Shown here: piece by piece, positions 10,627-21,065 of the stretch | Layout of the letters: every line of letters starts with the position of its first letter | Numbering within the stretch: position 1 is the first letter of the stretch | Notes under the pieces: model-generated | Told to the model about the DNA's origin: nothing | The model's database searches: none | Seen by the model: the letters and a program-made list of their open reading frames with translations, nothing else | Assembly: GCA_021798795.1 (NCBI GenBank) | Contig: JAJZBR010000015.1 | Coordinates: 1 to 35,011, forward strand | Direction of reading: 5' to 3' | Origin: Pseudomonadota bacterium | GTDB taxonomy: Bacteria > Pseudomonadota > Gammaproteobacteria > JAKAQQ01 | DNA length: 35,011 nt | Translations under genes and position numbers: made by a program

Positions 10627-11433
10627 ATGCGCATTTCAAGTATGGGTCGCTCGGTTTTTGCCGCAACGATGATCGCTCTCGGACTCTTGGGCCTGATCAA
10701 AAGCGATGTCGCATCTGTCTGGCAGCCGCTACCCAAGGACCTCCTCGCGCGCGAGGCGCTGGTCTATTTCAGTGCCTTCATCTCTCTGGCTTCAGGTATG
10801 GGCCTGCTCTGGCAGCGTGGAGCGGCTCTCGCATCCCGCATGTTGCTCGCTTATCTCTTGTTCTGGTTGCTCTTGTTTAAAATGCCTTATATTTTCCTGG
10901 CGCCCACCGCAGCAGTTTCCTATGAGAGCTGTGGTGAAACGGTGGTGATTGTAGCTGGCGCCTGGGTGCTGTACGCCTCGCTCGCGACTGCCTGGGACAG
11001 GCGATGGTTTGCCTTAGGCACAGGCGCCAAGGGTGTGCGGGTTGCGAGGGTTCTCTATAGCTTGGCTTTGATCGCCTTCGGCCTGTCCCATTTTGCCTAT
11101 ATCAAAGAGACTGCCGGACTTGTTCCTGGTTGGTTGCCATCACATGAGGCTTGGGCGTATTTCACCGGCGGTGCATACATCGCGGCAGGAATTGCGGTAC
11201 TCACTGATATGTATGCACGACTGGCTGCCACACTCACGGCATTGCAAATGTGCATGTTCACGCTGCTGGTGTGGGTGCCGGCTGTAGCGTCAGGTCACGC
11301 AGACACCTTCCAATGGGGTGAACTCGTCGTCTCCTGGACGATGACGGCTGGTGCCTGGGTGGTGGCTGATTCCTATCGTGGCCACCTTTGGCATATGCGC
11401 GGCAATGCTGTTCGTGCCCTATCGACCAACTAA
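10627..11433 (+). CDS. DoxX-like multi-pass membrane protein with two homologous halves
   Basis: Strongly hydrophobic ORF. The track ORF starts at 10540, but the ATG at 10627 has an upstream GGAGGG. The two halves align visually (see findings). Confidence 0.65.
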   Translation: MRISSMGRSVFAATMIALGLLGLIKSDVASVWQPLPKDLLAREALVYFSAFISLASGMGLLWQRGAALASRMLLAYLLFWLLLFKMPYIFLAPTAAVSYESCGETVVIVAGAWVLYASLATAWDRRWFALGTGAKGVRVARVLYSLALIAFGLSHFAYIKETAGLVPGWLPSHEAWAYFTGGAYIAAGIAVLTDMYARLAATLTALQMCMFTLLVWVPAVASGHADTFQWGELVVSWTMTAGAWVVADSYRGHLWHMRGNAVRALSTN

Positions 11434-11699
11434 TATTAAGGACGTCGCGGGCTACCGGAAACCTCCACCTCATCCAGGAGCGCCGTGTCAAAGACGACGA
11501 GGCCCCCCCCATTTCCTGATACCCAAGACAATTTGACAGCGATGATCATTCAGGTAGAGCATATGGTTCAGCAAAGAACGAACTGGCAGGTTGAAGATGG
11601 CGGAAATAAACAAATCAAAGCGCACGCATCCATTTGCCATGGATCCGCTTTCTGGGGTTGCCCTAATGACAACGTCTGAGAAATCAAACGAGGTTTACC

Positions 11700-13316
11700 A
11701 TGCGTGATTTATGTCGAGTCGGACCAGGTTTCAGGTGGTTACTGGTCGTTTGTGTTTTGTTGCTGTCTGCGGCAATTCCAAGGATAGCGGAGGCACAGAC
11801 CCCATTCCTCGGACCCGTACCTGCCCCGGTCTGCCAGCCTGGGGATCGGACAGAGAAAGGAGTGGATGGTCAACTCACGGTGGCTGAGCGAGCCAGTGGC
11901 GCTTCGACCCGGCCATACAACTGCAATCTTTCCATCATCGGCGAATACGCCGGTCAGGGTGCCGGTCATCAGCTCATGTGGTACGGCCATTGTGCCTATG
12001 TTACGACCGAGGGTTATGAGGCTGGCCAAAAGGGGGTTCCGCCACTCCGCCACCCCGGCATCCAGGTGCTGGACGTCGCGAACCCGCGTGCACCCCGGTA
12101 TGTCACCAACCTGGACGATCCTGCTGCTCTGTATGACTGGGAGGACGGCTCGGTCAATCCACGGCGAGCGCTGTTGGGCACAGCCGAAAGCTGGATGGGT
12201 GCTGGACCACAGCCCGCAGTGTCATTCTATAGCCTCTCCAATTGTGCGCACCCGCGGCTTCTGTCCAGTGTTCAGATTCCGGACCCGAATCTGCAGGCTC
12301 ACGGGGGCAATTTTGCTTATGATGGCAAAACCTACTGGATCACTTCGTTCAACAAGCGTCGTCTCTATGCCATCGACGTTACCGATCCGAAGCATCCAAA
12401 AGAGATTCTCGACTGGGATTTCCCGAACAACCAACCGGGCGGCGCAGGCGCCGATCAGATATGCCATCGGATTTCACTCAATCAGTTTACGGTCGATGGC
12501 CACCCACCTGACACGCTGCTGTTTTGCGGAGTAGTCGGCCACATGGTCCGCCCCGGCGTCTATCGCTCGGGGAACGGGCTGGTCATCTATGATGTGAGCC
12601 AAGTACAGGATCGCCGCCCACATCCTGTCATTAAAGTCATCAGTACTCTCTATTGGGTAAACGGCAACATTGCAATCGAGCCCGACTTGGCTTTTATTCA
12701 CGGCAAACCGTACCTTGGCGTCGGTGATGAGTGCGGATCAGGGGGATGCAATTATCCTGCGGGCGACATTGCTGCGTGTCATGCCGGGCTTCCACCGTAC
12801 GGGTTCGAGAGACTGATCAACATCAGCAATCTTGCCAAACCAAAACTTGTGGCACAGCTCATGATCGGTGTTGCCGATCCGAAGAATTGTGCGCTGACTG
12901 AGAACGATATCACGGCCACTATGGGCGGCTATGGTTACAGCACGCATGACTGCACCTTCGACAACCCTCGTGATGCGACACTTCTGGCCTGCTCCAGTCA
13001 TCAGGCAGGTGTTCGAGTATTTGACATTCGTAATCCGGAAAAGCCACGCGAGATTGCGTATTTTGTAGGTCCGGCACCGCCGGTCCCGACCGAGATCGAT
13101 CCAGGCTCATTGCTCAATGCATTCCAGGGGGTGAGTCCGCCGATCAACTTTGCGTGGTCGAAAGCGCACAGCCGCTTTGTATGGCGGCACGGTCAGCTTT
13201 ACCTCTGGATCACCTCAAGCCATGGCGGTTTCTACGTACTCAAGTTCGAGAATCAGGCTGAGATTGCCAAACTGAAACCGGTCCCCACTCCCGGAAATGA
13301 GGACTACCAGGACTAG
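11700..13316 (+). CDS. Secreted LVIVD-repeat/beta-propeller-like protein
   Basis: 538 aa with signal peptide (WLLVVCVLLLSAAIPRIAEAQ). Repeated motifs GIQVLDVANPRAPRYVTNLDD, LYAIDVTDPKHPKEILDW, LINISNLAKPKLVAQL, VRVFDIRNPEKPREIAYF resemble LVIVD propeller blades. Confidence 0.75.
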   Translation: MRDLCRVGPGFRWLLVVCVLLLSAAIPRIAEAQTPFLGPVPAPVCQPGDRTEKGVDGQLTVAERASGASTRPYNCNLSIIGEYAGQGAGHQLMWYGHCAYVTTEGYEAGQKGVPPLRHPGIQVLDVANPRAPRYVTNLDDPAALYDWEDGSVNPRRALLGTAESWMGAGPQPAVSFYSLSNCAHPRLLSSVQIPDPNLQAHGGNFAYDGKTYWITSFNKRRLYAIDVTDPKHPKEILDWDFPNNQPGGAGADQICHRISLNQFTVDGHPPDTLLFCGVVGHMVRPGVYRSGNGLVIYDVSQVQDRRPHPVIKVISTLYWVNGNIAIEPDLAFIHGKPYLGVGDECGSGGCNYPAGDIAACHAGLPPYGFERLINISNLAKPKLVAQLMIGVADPKNCALTENDITATMGGYGYSTHDCTFDNPRDATLLACSSHQAGVRVFDIRNPEKPREIAYFVGPAPPVPTEIDPGSLLNAFQGVSPPINFAWSKAHSRFVWRHGQLYLWITSSHGGFYVLKFENQAEIAKLKPVPTPGNEDYQD

Positions 13317-13723
13317 ATGCGACTGCACGGCGTGACCTTCGCCTGTACGCGAATGACGGTTGGACCGAGCCTCCGGATACCTCGCAAGCCGTCCATTATT
13401 CACTGTCGGGTAACTTCCTATGATTTCTTGGATTACTTATTAAATCATTGAAACATAGAATAAATTACTTGCGCAAGATGCTGCCGGCCCGGTGCGTGTC
13501 AATAGGAGCGAGACACCGAATGTGAAAAAAATACGATGCGATCGGTGATGGGTGAGCGGGCAGATGGCCTCTTTCCCAGTGGGTTGAACCAGACCTGCGA
13601 CGGCCAGCGACGCGCGTTGCTGGATGATGCCTTTGAAGCGCGCCCGGTGGGGCAGGCGGGCTGCCTCCAAGTCGGTGGCGGCGACCACGACCAAGAGCGG
13701 ATCAAGGTACTCGACGGGATCCG

Positions 13724-14149
13724 TCAGACGGTCTCTGACGTCAGCAAAGCCGTCGTCAATCCGGACAGATTGGAGAGGTTTTGGCAGACTTCGATGATCT
13801 TCTGCGACTGGGCCAGTTGCCACTTGAGGCGGCCGTTCTCGTGCTGCGGCTGCTCGAGCCAACGCGCCTCAACCGCCCCTGCGTCGACTTTGCATGCGCG
13901 CTGATGCGCGAGCAGAGCCGTGGCTTTGCCTGATGCACGCTGACTGCGCTTATTCGATAGCATCGAGGAGCCGATCCCTTCCTTGCGCAGTCACGCGCCG
14001 GGCCCGCCCGACTTCTTGCAAGGGTCGGCAGCCCTCAGAATCCGGCGCTTCTCAACGCTGGAAAACTGCCGCCGCTTGGTCGTTGTGGCATCCCCCGTGT
14101 CCGCCGGTGTGGCGTCAGACGCCACCCGCAAACCGACCTCAGCGTTCAC
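13724..14149 (-). pseudogene. Decayed transposase OrfA-like fragment (IS3-type HTH plus coiled coil)
   Basis: Conceptual minus-strand translation: TTTKRRQFSSVEKRRILRAADPCKKSGGPGA*LRKEGIGSSMLSNKRSQRASG...HENGRLKWQLAQSQKIIEVCQNLSNLSG. An in-frame TGA lies at 13993-13991. No integrase-like OrfB recognised downstream. Confidence 0.65.
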
Positions 14150-14349
14150 CAGCGTGCCGTTCGATCAATCGGGTACATGTATAATGATCTCATGCAGGGT
14201 TGTTTCCGAGTGGGGCTGGATCTTTGAACCTTGCCGATTGATACGTGCATCAGATTTTCCAGCCAGAAGCTGTGCTGTTGTTTGGGCAAAACGTTCAGCG
14301 CAATCTCGGAGACCGATAATCGCGAAGACCTGCTATGTGAGGAAATAAA

Positions 14350-16011
14350 ATGGACACGCGAACACGCGTTGTTCTGGGTTGGCACATGCATCAACCAGAC
14401 TACCGGGATCCCGATACGGGCGAGTATCGGTTGCCTTGGACGTATCTGCATGCAATCAAGGATTACACTGACATGGCCGCTCACCTTGAAGAACAACCAG
14501 GTGCACGCGCCGTGGTCAACTTCACGCCCGTTCTTCTTGAACAACTTGAGGATTATGCAAGCCAGATCAGTGCTTATTTCTTCAGCGGGCAACCATTGCG
14601 CGATCCGATGCTTCGGGCACTCGCAGCTGAAAAATTTCCTGAATCACCTGATCACAGACGCGAGCTTGTCGCCTGGTGTCTACGTGCCAACCGTGAACGC
14701 TTGATCAGCGCCTTCCCTCCTTTTCTTGCACTCGCACAACGCGCCGATGAATTGCTTTCGGATCGCCTTGCTGTACCGGATGAGCTTTTTCTCGGAGACT
14801 TGCTGACCTGGTACCATCTGGCCTGGATGGGCGAAACAATCAAACGCAGCTCCCTGCTGGTCCGTGAACTGCTTGCACAAACGCATGCATTCCGCCCAGA
14901 TCAACGCCGTGAACTCGTTCGAATGATCGGCATGCTGATCTCAGATGTGATTCCGAGGTATCGGAGATTGGCTGAGACCGGACGGATCGAGCTATCCATG
15001 ACACCCTTCGGTCACCCTATCGTTCCACTCTTGCTTGATTTTTCGAGTGCACGGGATGCCGAACCTGATCTGGCCATTCCTCAAGAATCCTACCCAAGCG
15101 GTCGTGCGCGTGCCCACTGGCATTTCGATGAAGGGCTCCGGGTTTTTGAACGCATTTTCGGCTGCCGCCCGCGCGGATGCTGGCCATCAGAAGGTGCGAT
15201 CAGCGAGGCCACCCTCACGCTATTGCAGGAGTTCGGATTCAGCTGGTTGGCTAGCGGGGCAGCAGTATTGGAACACAGTGAGCCGGGTGCCTCGCTTGAA
15301 CGGGCTTACCGCCTGAAAGGTGAGGGCTGTGCATGCTTTTTCCGCAACGATCAGCTTTCGGATCGAATCGGCTTTCAGTATGCGAGTTGGCACGGGGACG
15401 ATGCGGTCGCCAATCTGGTGTATGCGCTCGAGTCATATGCGAGGAGCGACCCCCAAAGTGTAATAACCTTATTTCTCGATGGCGAAAACGCTTGGGAATA
15501 TTATCCGGCCAACGGATTTTATTTTCTGAGTGGTTTATATCGAACTCTCGCTGATCACCCTCTCCTGAAACTCACGACCTTTTCCGAAGCGTTGGACGAT
15601 GGTATCACCGTAGAGCCTTTGAACCGACTCGTGGCTGGGAGTTGGGTCTACGGGACCCTGTCAACCTGGATGGGCTCCATCGACAAAAACAAGGGTTGGG
15701 AACTTTTGATCGCAGCCAAAAAAACGTTTGACCGCGCGCTTGAGAACGGTCGCATGAATCCCGTTGCCTATCAGAATGCTTTGCGCCGACTGGCGGCCTG
15801 CGAAAGCTCGGATTGGTTCTGGTGGCTCGGTGACTATAACCCCGGGATGGCCGTGGCTGATTTTGAAAATCTTTATCGCAAGCATTTGACTGCTTTATAC
15901 CGGCACCTTGGGGAACCTCCAGCACTTGAGCTGTCTAGCGTATTGAGCCAGGGTCGTGGTCAGCCATCTGCTGGGGGTGTGATGCGCCCATCGTTCGATG
16001 TGGTCGGGTGA
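14350..16011 (+). CDS. Glycoside hydrolase family 57 protein (alpha-amylase/glucanotransferase-like)
   Basis: 553 aa with GH57 motifs: GWHMHQPDY near the N-terminus, GCWPSEGAIS (candidate nucleophile region), FLDGENAWEYY. SD GAGGAAAT. Confidence 0.9.
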   Translation: MDTRTRVVLGWHMHQPDYRDPDTGEYRLPWTYLHAIKDYTDMAAHLEEQPGARAVVNFTPVLLEQLEDYASQISAYFFSGQPLRDPMLRALAAEKFPESPDHRRELVAWCLRANRERLISAFPPFLALAQRADELLSDRLAVPDELFLGDLLTWYHLAWMGETIKRSSLLVRELLAQTHAFRPDQRRELVRMIGMLISDVIPRYRRLAETGRIELSMTPFGHPIVPLLLDFSSARDAEPDLAIPQESYPSGRARAHWHFDEGLRVFERIFGCRPRGCWPSEGAISEATLTLLQEFGFSWLASGAAVLEHSEPGASLERAYRLKGEGCACFFRNDQLSDRIGFQYASWHGDDAVANLVYALESYARSDPQSVITLFLDGENAWEYYPANGFYFLSGLYRTLADHPLLKLTTFSEALDDGITVEPLNRLVAGSWVYGTLSTWMGSIDKNKGWELLIAAKKTFDRALENGRMNPVAYQNALRRLAACESSDWFWWLGDYNPGMAVADFENLYRKHLTALYRHLGEPPALELSSVLSQGRGQPSAGGVMRPSFDVVG

Positions 16012-17495
16012 AACCGGGTGTTTTGAGGGAAAATTTGTTCGCTCGACGTCGGGCCGGTGTCTTATTGCCGATCCGCTCGTTACCGGATGGACCCGGGAAC
16101 GGTGATATCGGACACACCGCAGAACGGTTCATTGATTTTGCAGCATCCTGTGGCTGGTCGATCTGGCAGGTTTTGCCGATCGGCCCGCCTGACACATCCG
16201 GTTCACCCTATCTTGCAAAATCATCCAGTGCCGGTGATCCAGCTCTCATCGGACTGGATCGTCTGGTCGAGTGGGGGTGGATCGATGGTTTTCATTCCGA
16301 TCTCGCCGATCCGGATCCAGCCCGTATCCATCGGCAGGAGCGTTTAAGCGCGGCCTATCGGGGATTCCGAAACCAGGCTGATCAAGCCTGGCAGGAACGG
16401 TTTTCAGACTTTTGCAGGCGGTGCGACTGGCTTGAGGATTACGCGCTCTTCAGTGCAATTGATGAGCAGGAAGCAGGCGCATCCTGGATCTTCTGGCCTG
16501 AACCACTACGTAATCGCGCACCTGACGCATTGGAGGAGATACGCAGACGTCATGCTCTCCGGATGGACGAAATTTGTTTTGAGCAGTTTTTATTTGCCAC
16601 GCAGTGGGAGATGTTGCGCGAATATGCAGACCGGAAAAAGATATCGCTTTTGGGGGATCTCCCCATGTTTGTCGCCCATCACAGCGCGGATGTCTGGGCT
16701 CACCGCGAACTGTTCCGTCTCCATGCAAACGGCCTGCCCGCTGTCGTGGCCGGGGTCCCGCCGGATTATTTCAGCGTGGACGGTCAACTCTGGGGCAATC
16801 CCTTATACGATTGGGACCGGCTCACCGATCTAGGATTTCGCTGGTGGATCGATCGGGTCCGCATCCAGATCGAACGGTTTGATGCACTGCGACTGGATCA
16901 TTTCCGCGGGTTGGAGGCATGCTGGGAAATACCTGCCGAGGCTCTCACGGCTCGAGCGGGGAGGTGGGTCAAGGCGCCGGGTGTCGAGCTCTTGTCGGCA
17001 TTACAGCATGTGCTGGGCCCCTTACCCCTCATTGCTGAGGATCTCGGTGTGATCACCCCTGAAGTCACTGCTCTGCGCGAACACTTTGACTTGCCTGGCA
17101 TGAGGGTGCTGCAGTTTGCTTTTGATGGTATGCCTGAGAATCCGCATTTGCCTCACAACCACGCCCCTCATACGGTGGTCTACACGGGAACGCACGACAA
17201 CCCTCCAGCTGCTGTCTGGGCAACATCCCTGGACGATGTCACAAGAGAGCGTCTGAACGAATATTGCGGGCGTGCCTCGGAGTCGATCGCATGGACCCTG
17301 GTTCTCGCGGCCTTGGCCTCAGTAGCCAGGATTGCGATCATCCCCGTGCAGGACTGGTTGGAGCTGGGTGAGGGGAACCGAGTCAATGTACCCGGCACAT
17401 CAAGCGGAAACTGGCGCTGGCGCTTTCAGTGGGGCAGCATTCCGGACGGCTTTTCGTCGCGGAGCAACCGCTGGGTCCGGTTCTTCAACCGTTGA
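16008..17495 (+). CDS. malQ: 4-alpha-glucanotransferase (amylomaltase), GTG start
   Basis: 495-aa GH77 protein (GVPPDYFSVDGQLWGNPLYDW, FDALRLDHFRGLEACWEIPA, IAEDLGVITPEV, YTGTHDNPPAAVW). 4-nt overlap with the GH57 gene. Confidence 0.94.
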   Translation: MKPGVLRENLFARRRAGVLLPIRSLPDGPGNGDIGHTAERFIDFAASCGWSIWQVLPIGPPDTSGSPYLAKSSSAGDPALIGLDRLVEWGWIDGFHSDLADPDPARIHRQERLSAAYRGFRNQADQAWQERFSDFCRRCDWLEDYALFSAIDEQEAGASWIFWPEPLRNRAPDALEEIRRRHALRMDEICFEQFLFATQWEMLREYADRKKISLLGDLPMFVAHHSADVWAHRELFRLHANGLPAVVAGVPPDYFSVDGQLWGNPLYDWDRLTDLGFRWWIDRVRIQIERFDALRLDHFRGLEACWEIPAEALTARAGRWVKAPGVELLSALQHVLGPLPLIAEDLGVITPEVTALREHFDLPGMRVLQFAFDGMPENPHLPHNHAPHTVVYTGTHDNPPAAVWATSLDDVTRERLNEYCGRASESIAWTLVLAALASVARIAIIPVQDWLELGEGNRVNVPGTSSGNWRWRFQWGSIPDGFSSRSNRWVRFFNR

Positions 17496-17510
17496 CTGAA
17501 GCTGGCATCG

Positions 17511-19430
17511 ATGCATTCAGGATCCACACCAGAGAACCCCGATCGGGCCGCCTGGCAAATTCCCGACTTTGACTGGCATCTTTTCGGAGAAGGGCACCAT
17601 TGGCACATGTATCGATGGTTGGGCTCGCATCTACGGAGATCAGAAGGATCTACGGGAGTTGCATTTGCCGTATGGGCCCCTCACGCAGATCGCGTGAGTG
17701 TCGTAGGTGATTTCAACAGATGGGACGGGAACAGCCATCCCATGCAGGTACGCGAAGGAGGACTTTGGGAGGCGTTTATCCCGGACCTCGAACCCGGTTG
17801 TTTGTACAAGTATGAGATTCACAACGGCCAGACCGGAGCGTTGCTACTCAAAAGCGATCCTTATGCGCAAGCATGCGAACGACGGCCACAGACCGCAAGC
17901 CGTGTCTGTGCACCGACGCGCTTCATCTGGACTGACGATCGATGGCTGGCCGCTCGCCGAACGCGTGATTGGCGGCACGCCCCCTTGTCCATCTATGAAG
18001 TTCATTTGGGATCTTGGAGACAAAAAAATGACGGAGGCTGGCTGGATTACCGTGAACTCGCGCGTCAGTTGGCCGAGTATGTCCGCGCGCAAGGATTCAC
18101 GCATATTGAACTGTTACCGATCACGGAGCACCCGCTGGATGCTTCATGGGGTTACCAGACAACGGGATTCTTCGCGCCGACCAGCCGGTATGGCACTCCA
18201 GATGATTTTCGCTGGTTTATCGACCACTGTCATCGGCATGACATCGGAGTCATCCTTGACTGGACACCAGCCCATTTCCCGCGCGACGATCATGGACTCG
18301 CAAGATTCGACGGACTACCACTGTACGAGCATCCCGATCCGCGGCGCGGTGAGCATCCAGACTGGGGCACGCTCATTTTTGATTACGGGCGTAACCAGGT
18401 ACGCAGCTTTCTTTTGTCAAGCGCGCAGTACTGGCTCGAAGAATTTCATCTTGATGGATTCCGTGTCGATGCTGTGGCATCCATGCTCTATCTGGATTAT
18501 TCACGTCCACCCGGGCAGTGGCTACCCAACCAGTATGGGGGAGCGGAAAACATTGAGGCTATGGATTTTATCCGGGAACTGAACTCGGTCGTCCATGGGC
18601 AGAACCCGGGGGCCATCGTCGTCGCTGAGGAGTCGACCGCGTGGCCGCAAGTCAGTCGACCCGTTGAGACCGGCGGCCTGGGTTTCTCGATGAAATGGAA
18701 TATGGGCTGGATGCACGATACCTTGGGATATCTCCGGCGTGATCCGGTCTATCGGTGTCACCATCACGACGCGCTGACCTTCGGCCTGCTCTACACCTTT
18801 AACGAAAACTTTGTGCTTCCCCTCTCACACGACGAAGTCGTGCACGGCAAGCAATCACTAATCAATAAAATGCCAGGAGATCTCTGGCAGCAGTTTGCCA
18901 ATCTCAGATTACTCTTTAGCTATCAATGGACGTTTCCAGGAAAGAAATTGCTGTTTATGGGAGGCGATTTCGCACAAAGAGGGGAGTGGAATCATGAGCG
19001 AGCGTTGGAATGGCATTGGTTACAGGACGAACGCCATCTCGGTATCCAACGTCTGATTGGCGATCTTAATCGTCTGCATACGGGAGTGCCCGCGCTTTAC
19101 CGCGATGATTTTGATGCCCGGGGGTTCGAGTGGATCGATTGCCACGATTCTGGATCTTCGACAGCCAGCTTTGTTCGTGGCTCGGGTGACCAGATTGCCG
19201 TGGTTGTCCTGAACTTCACGCCTGTTCCGCGCTATCACTTCCGGCTGGGGGTGCCGCAACCAGGAATCTACCTGGAAAAACTGAACTCGGATTCTGAGTG
19301 CTATGGTGGAACCAATCTAGGGAATGGCGGGCGGGTTGAGGCTGAATCCGTTTCCTCGCATGGACGGCCCTGGTCCCTTCTGCTCACTTTGCCTCCCCTC
19401 GCGGCATTGGTTTTAGTTCCGGCGGGTTGA
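17511..19430 (+). CDS. glgB: 1,4-alpha-glucan branching enzyme
   Basis: 639 aa; CBM48-like N-terminal part ([24 protein letters not shown]), catalytic [50 protein letters not shown]. Confidence 0.96.
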   Translation: MHSGSTPENPDRAAWQIPDFDWHLFGEGHHWHMYRWLGSHLRRSEGSTGVAFAVWAPHADRVSVVGDFNRWDGNSHPMQVREGGLWEAFIPDLEPGCLYKYEIHNGQTGALLLKSDPYAQACERRPQTASRVCAPTRFIWTDDRWLAARRTRDWRHAPLSIYEVHLGSWRQKNDGGWLDYRELARQLAEYVRAQGFTHIELLPITEHPLDASWGYQTTGFFAPTSRYGTPDDFRWFIDHCHRHDIGVILDWTPAHFPRDDHGLARFDGLPLYEHPDPRRGEHPDWGTLIFDYGRNQVRSFLLSSAQYWLEEFHLDGFRVDAVASMLYLDYSRPPGQWLPNQYGGAENIEAMDFIRELNSVVHGQNPGAIVVAEESTAWPQVSRPVETGGLGFSMKWNMGWMHDTLGYLRRDPVYRCHHHDALTFGLLYTFNENFVLPLSHDEVVHGKQSLINKMPGDLWQQFANLRLLFSYQWTFPGKKLLFMGGDFAQRGEWNHERALEWHWLQDERHLGIQRLIGDLNRLHTGVPALYRDDFDARGFEWIDCHDSGSSTASFVRGSGDQIAVVVLNFTPVPRYHFRLGVPQPGIYLEKLNSDSECYGGTNLGNGGRVEAESVSSHGRPWSLLLTLPPLAALVLVPAG

Positions 19431-19555
19431 AGCCCGGGGAACTCAATAACATGATCCGCAAGCCATGGACGTCCCACGGGGTTTGATAGAATTGCAGGCT
19501 ACGGGTTCAAGATCAAACAGGTCCATAGTAGTGCAGGGGCCACGAGGGATGCATC

Positions 19556-21016
19556 ATGACTCAAGCAGGTGATCCGGACCCACTCGCGGGGATCCTGCCG
19601 GTCATCCTGTCCGGAGGGAGCGGTACCCGTCTCTGGCCGCTTTCCCGGAAAGAACATCCCAAACAGTTTCTCTCCCTCCTGGGAGAACATTCCCTTCTGC
19701 AAAAAACTCTCCTTCGCGTAGAGCAGCTCAAACTCGACCGGCCGGCCTTGATTGTAGGCAACACCGAACATCGCTTCTTGATCCGGCGCCAGATCCTTGA
19801 AATGGGTCTCGATGCAAAAATCATCCTCGAACCTGCGGGGCGTAATACGGCCCCTGCCTTGGCCGCAGCATCCTTGGCTGCATTACGTGAAGATCCCGAT
19901 GTCGTCCTTTTGGCACTCCCAGCCGATCATTTATTAAGCGATTTTCAGGCTTTCCAGGCGAGCCTCATACAAGCCCGGCACGCCAGTCAGGCAGGAGCCA
20001 TCGTGGTGTTCGGGATCCGACCCCTCAAGCCGCATACGGGATTTGGTTACATCGAAGTCGATCCAGCTGGGTTGGGAGGAGGGGCGGTTTCTGTGCTTCG
20101 GTTCCAGGAAAAGCCGGACTTGGAGACAGCCACACGACTGATCAAAACCGGTCGCCATTTTTGGAACAGCGGAATTTTTCTCATGCGCGCGGATGTCTAT
20201 ATACATGAACTGGAACGATTCGCGCCGGATATCCTTGAATCGGTGAATCAAGCGTTTGAGAGAGGCTTACGAGAAGACCCTTACGTATGGCTTGATCCCG
20301 AACCGTTCCAGTCCTGCCGCAGCGAATCGATCGACTATGCAGTCATGGAACATACCCACCTTGCCCAGATGGTCGAACTCCAGTCGGGATGGAGCGATCT
20401 CGGATCCTTTGACAGTTTGCAGGATGCCGATCACGACGAGTTGGGCAACTGGGTTCGGGGCGATGTTTGGCTGAATGATGTATCTCGAAGCTGTATTCAT
20501 TCGAGCGGCCGTCTGGTTACCGCCTTGGGTGTCCACGATCTGGTTATCGTGGAAACACCTGATGCGGTATTGGTCGCGAGCCGAGATCGCGCACACGAAG
20601 TCAAGTCACTGGTTACCCATCTCGAAAAAGAGGGACGTTCTGAAGCGACAACGCCCTACCGCGTGCAACGGCCTTGGGGCTGGTATGAATCGGTGAGTCA
20701 CGGGCACCAGTTCCAGGTCAAACGGATCCAGGTGGACCCAGGTGCCCATTTATCGCTCCAAAGTCATCGCCACCGCTCCGAACACTGGGTTGTGATCCAG
20801 GGCGAGGCCAGGGTCATCTGCGGAGATGAGGAGATCACGCTCGCGATCAACCAGTCGACCTATATCCCGGCTGGTGTCCGGCACCGGCTTTCGAATCTCG
20901 GATCCCAACCATTAGAAATCATCGAAGTTCAAACAGGCGAATATCTCGGAGAAGACGATATCGAACGCTTTGATGACCTTTACGGGCGCACCGGCCATAA
21001 ACCGGATTCGGCATGA
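19556..21016 (+). CDS. manC: Mannose-1-phosphate guanylyltransferase/mannose-6-phosphate isomerase
   Basis: 486 aa; PVILSGGSGTRLWPLSRKEHPKQFL, FGYIEVD, C-terminal cupin PMI domain (RPWGWYESVSHGHQFQVKRIQVDPGAHLSLQSHRHRSEHWVV). Confidence 0.94.
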   Translation: MTQAGDPDPLAGILPVILSGGSGTRLWPLSRKEHPKQFLSLLGEHSLLQKTLLRVEQLKLDRPALIVGNTEHRFLIRRQILEMGLDAKIILEPAGRNTAPALAAASLAALREDPDVVLLALPADHLLSDFQAFQASLIQARHASQAGAIVVFGIRPLKPHTGFGYIEVDPAGLGGGAVSVLRFQEKPDLETATRLIKTGRHFWNSGIFLMRADVYIHELERFAPDILESVNQAFERGLREDPYVWLDPEPFQSCRSESIDYAVMEHTHLAQMVELQSGWSDLGSFDSLQDADHDELGNWVRGDVWLNDVSRSCIHSSGRLVTALGVHDLVIVETPDAVLVASRDRAHEVKSLVTHLEKEGRSEATTPYRVQRPWGWYESVSHGHQFQVKRIQVDPGAHLSLQSHRHRSEHWVVIQGEARVICGDEEITLAINQSTYIPAGVRHRLSNLGSQPLEIIEVQTGEYLGEDDIERFDDLYGRTGHKPDSA

Positions 21017-21065
21017 TCCCGAACTCTCTGATTTCGCAAGAACACGAGGAGACTCGCCTCTTAAA

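Noticed and set aside
5667-11024. Exact 15-mer TGCCTTAGGCACAGG at 5667-5681 and 11010-11024
   Set aside because: A single shared 15-mer in 35 kb is compatible with chance. One copy lies in a leader and the other inside a CDS, with no shared flanks.
11485-11679. 64-aa ORF before the secreted propeller gene
   Set aside because: No clear ribosome-binding site or recognisable sequence. Probably noncoding.
13440-13862. 140-aa minus-strand ORF near the transposase relic
   Set aside because: Translation does not resemble a transposase integrase domain or any other family I recognise. Treated as noncoding debris.
17707-18582. 291-aa + strand ORF inside glgB
   Set aside because: Alternative frame of glgB, which has full catalytic motifs. 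Overlap coding is not supported.
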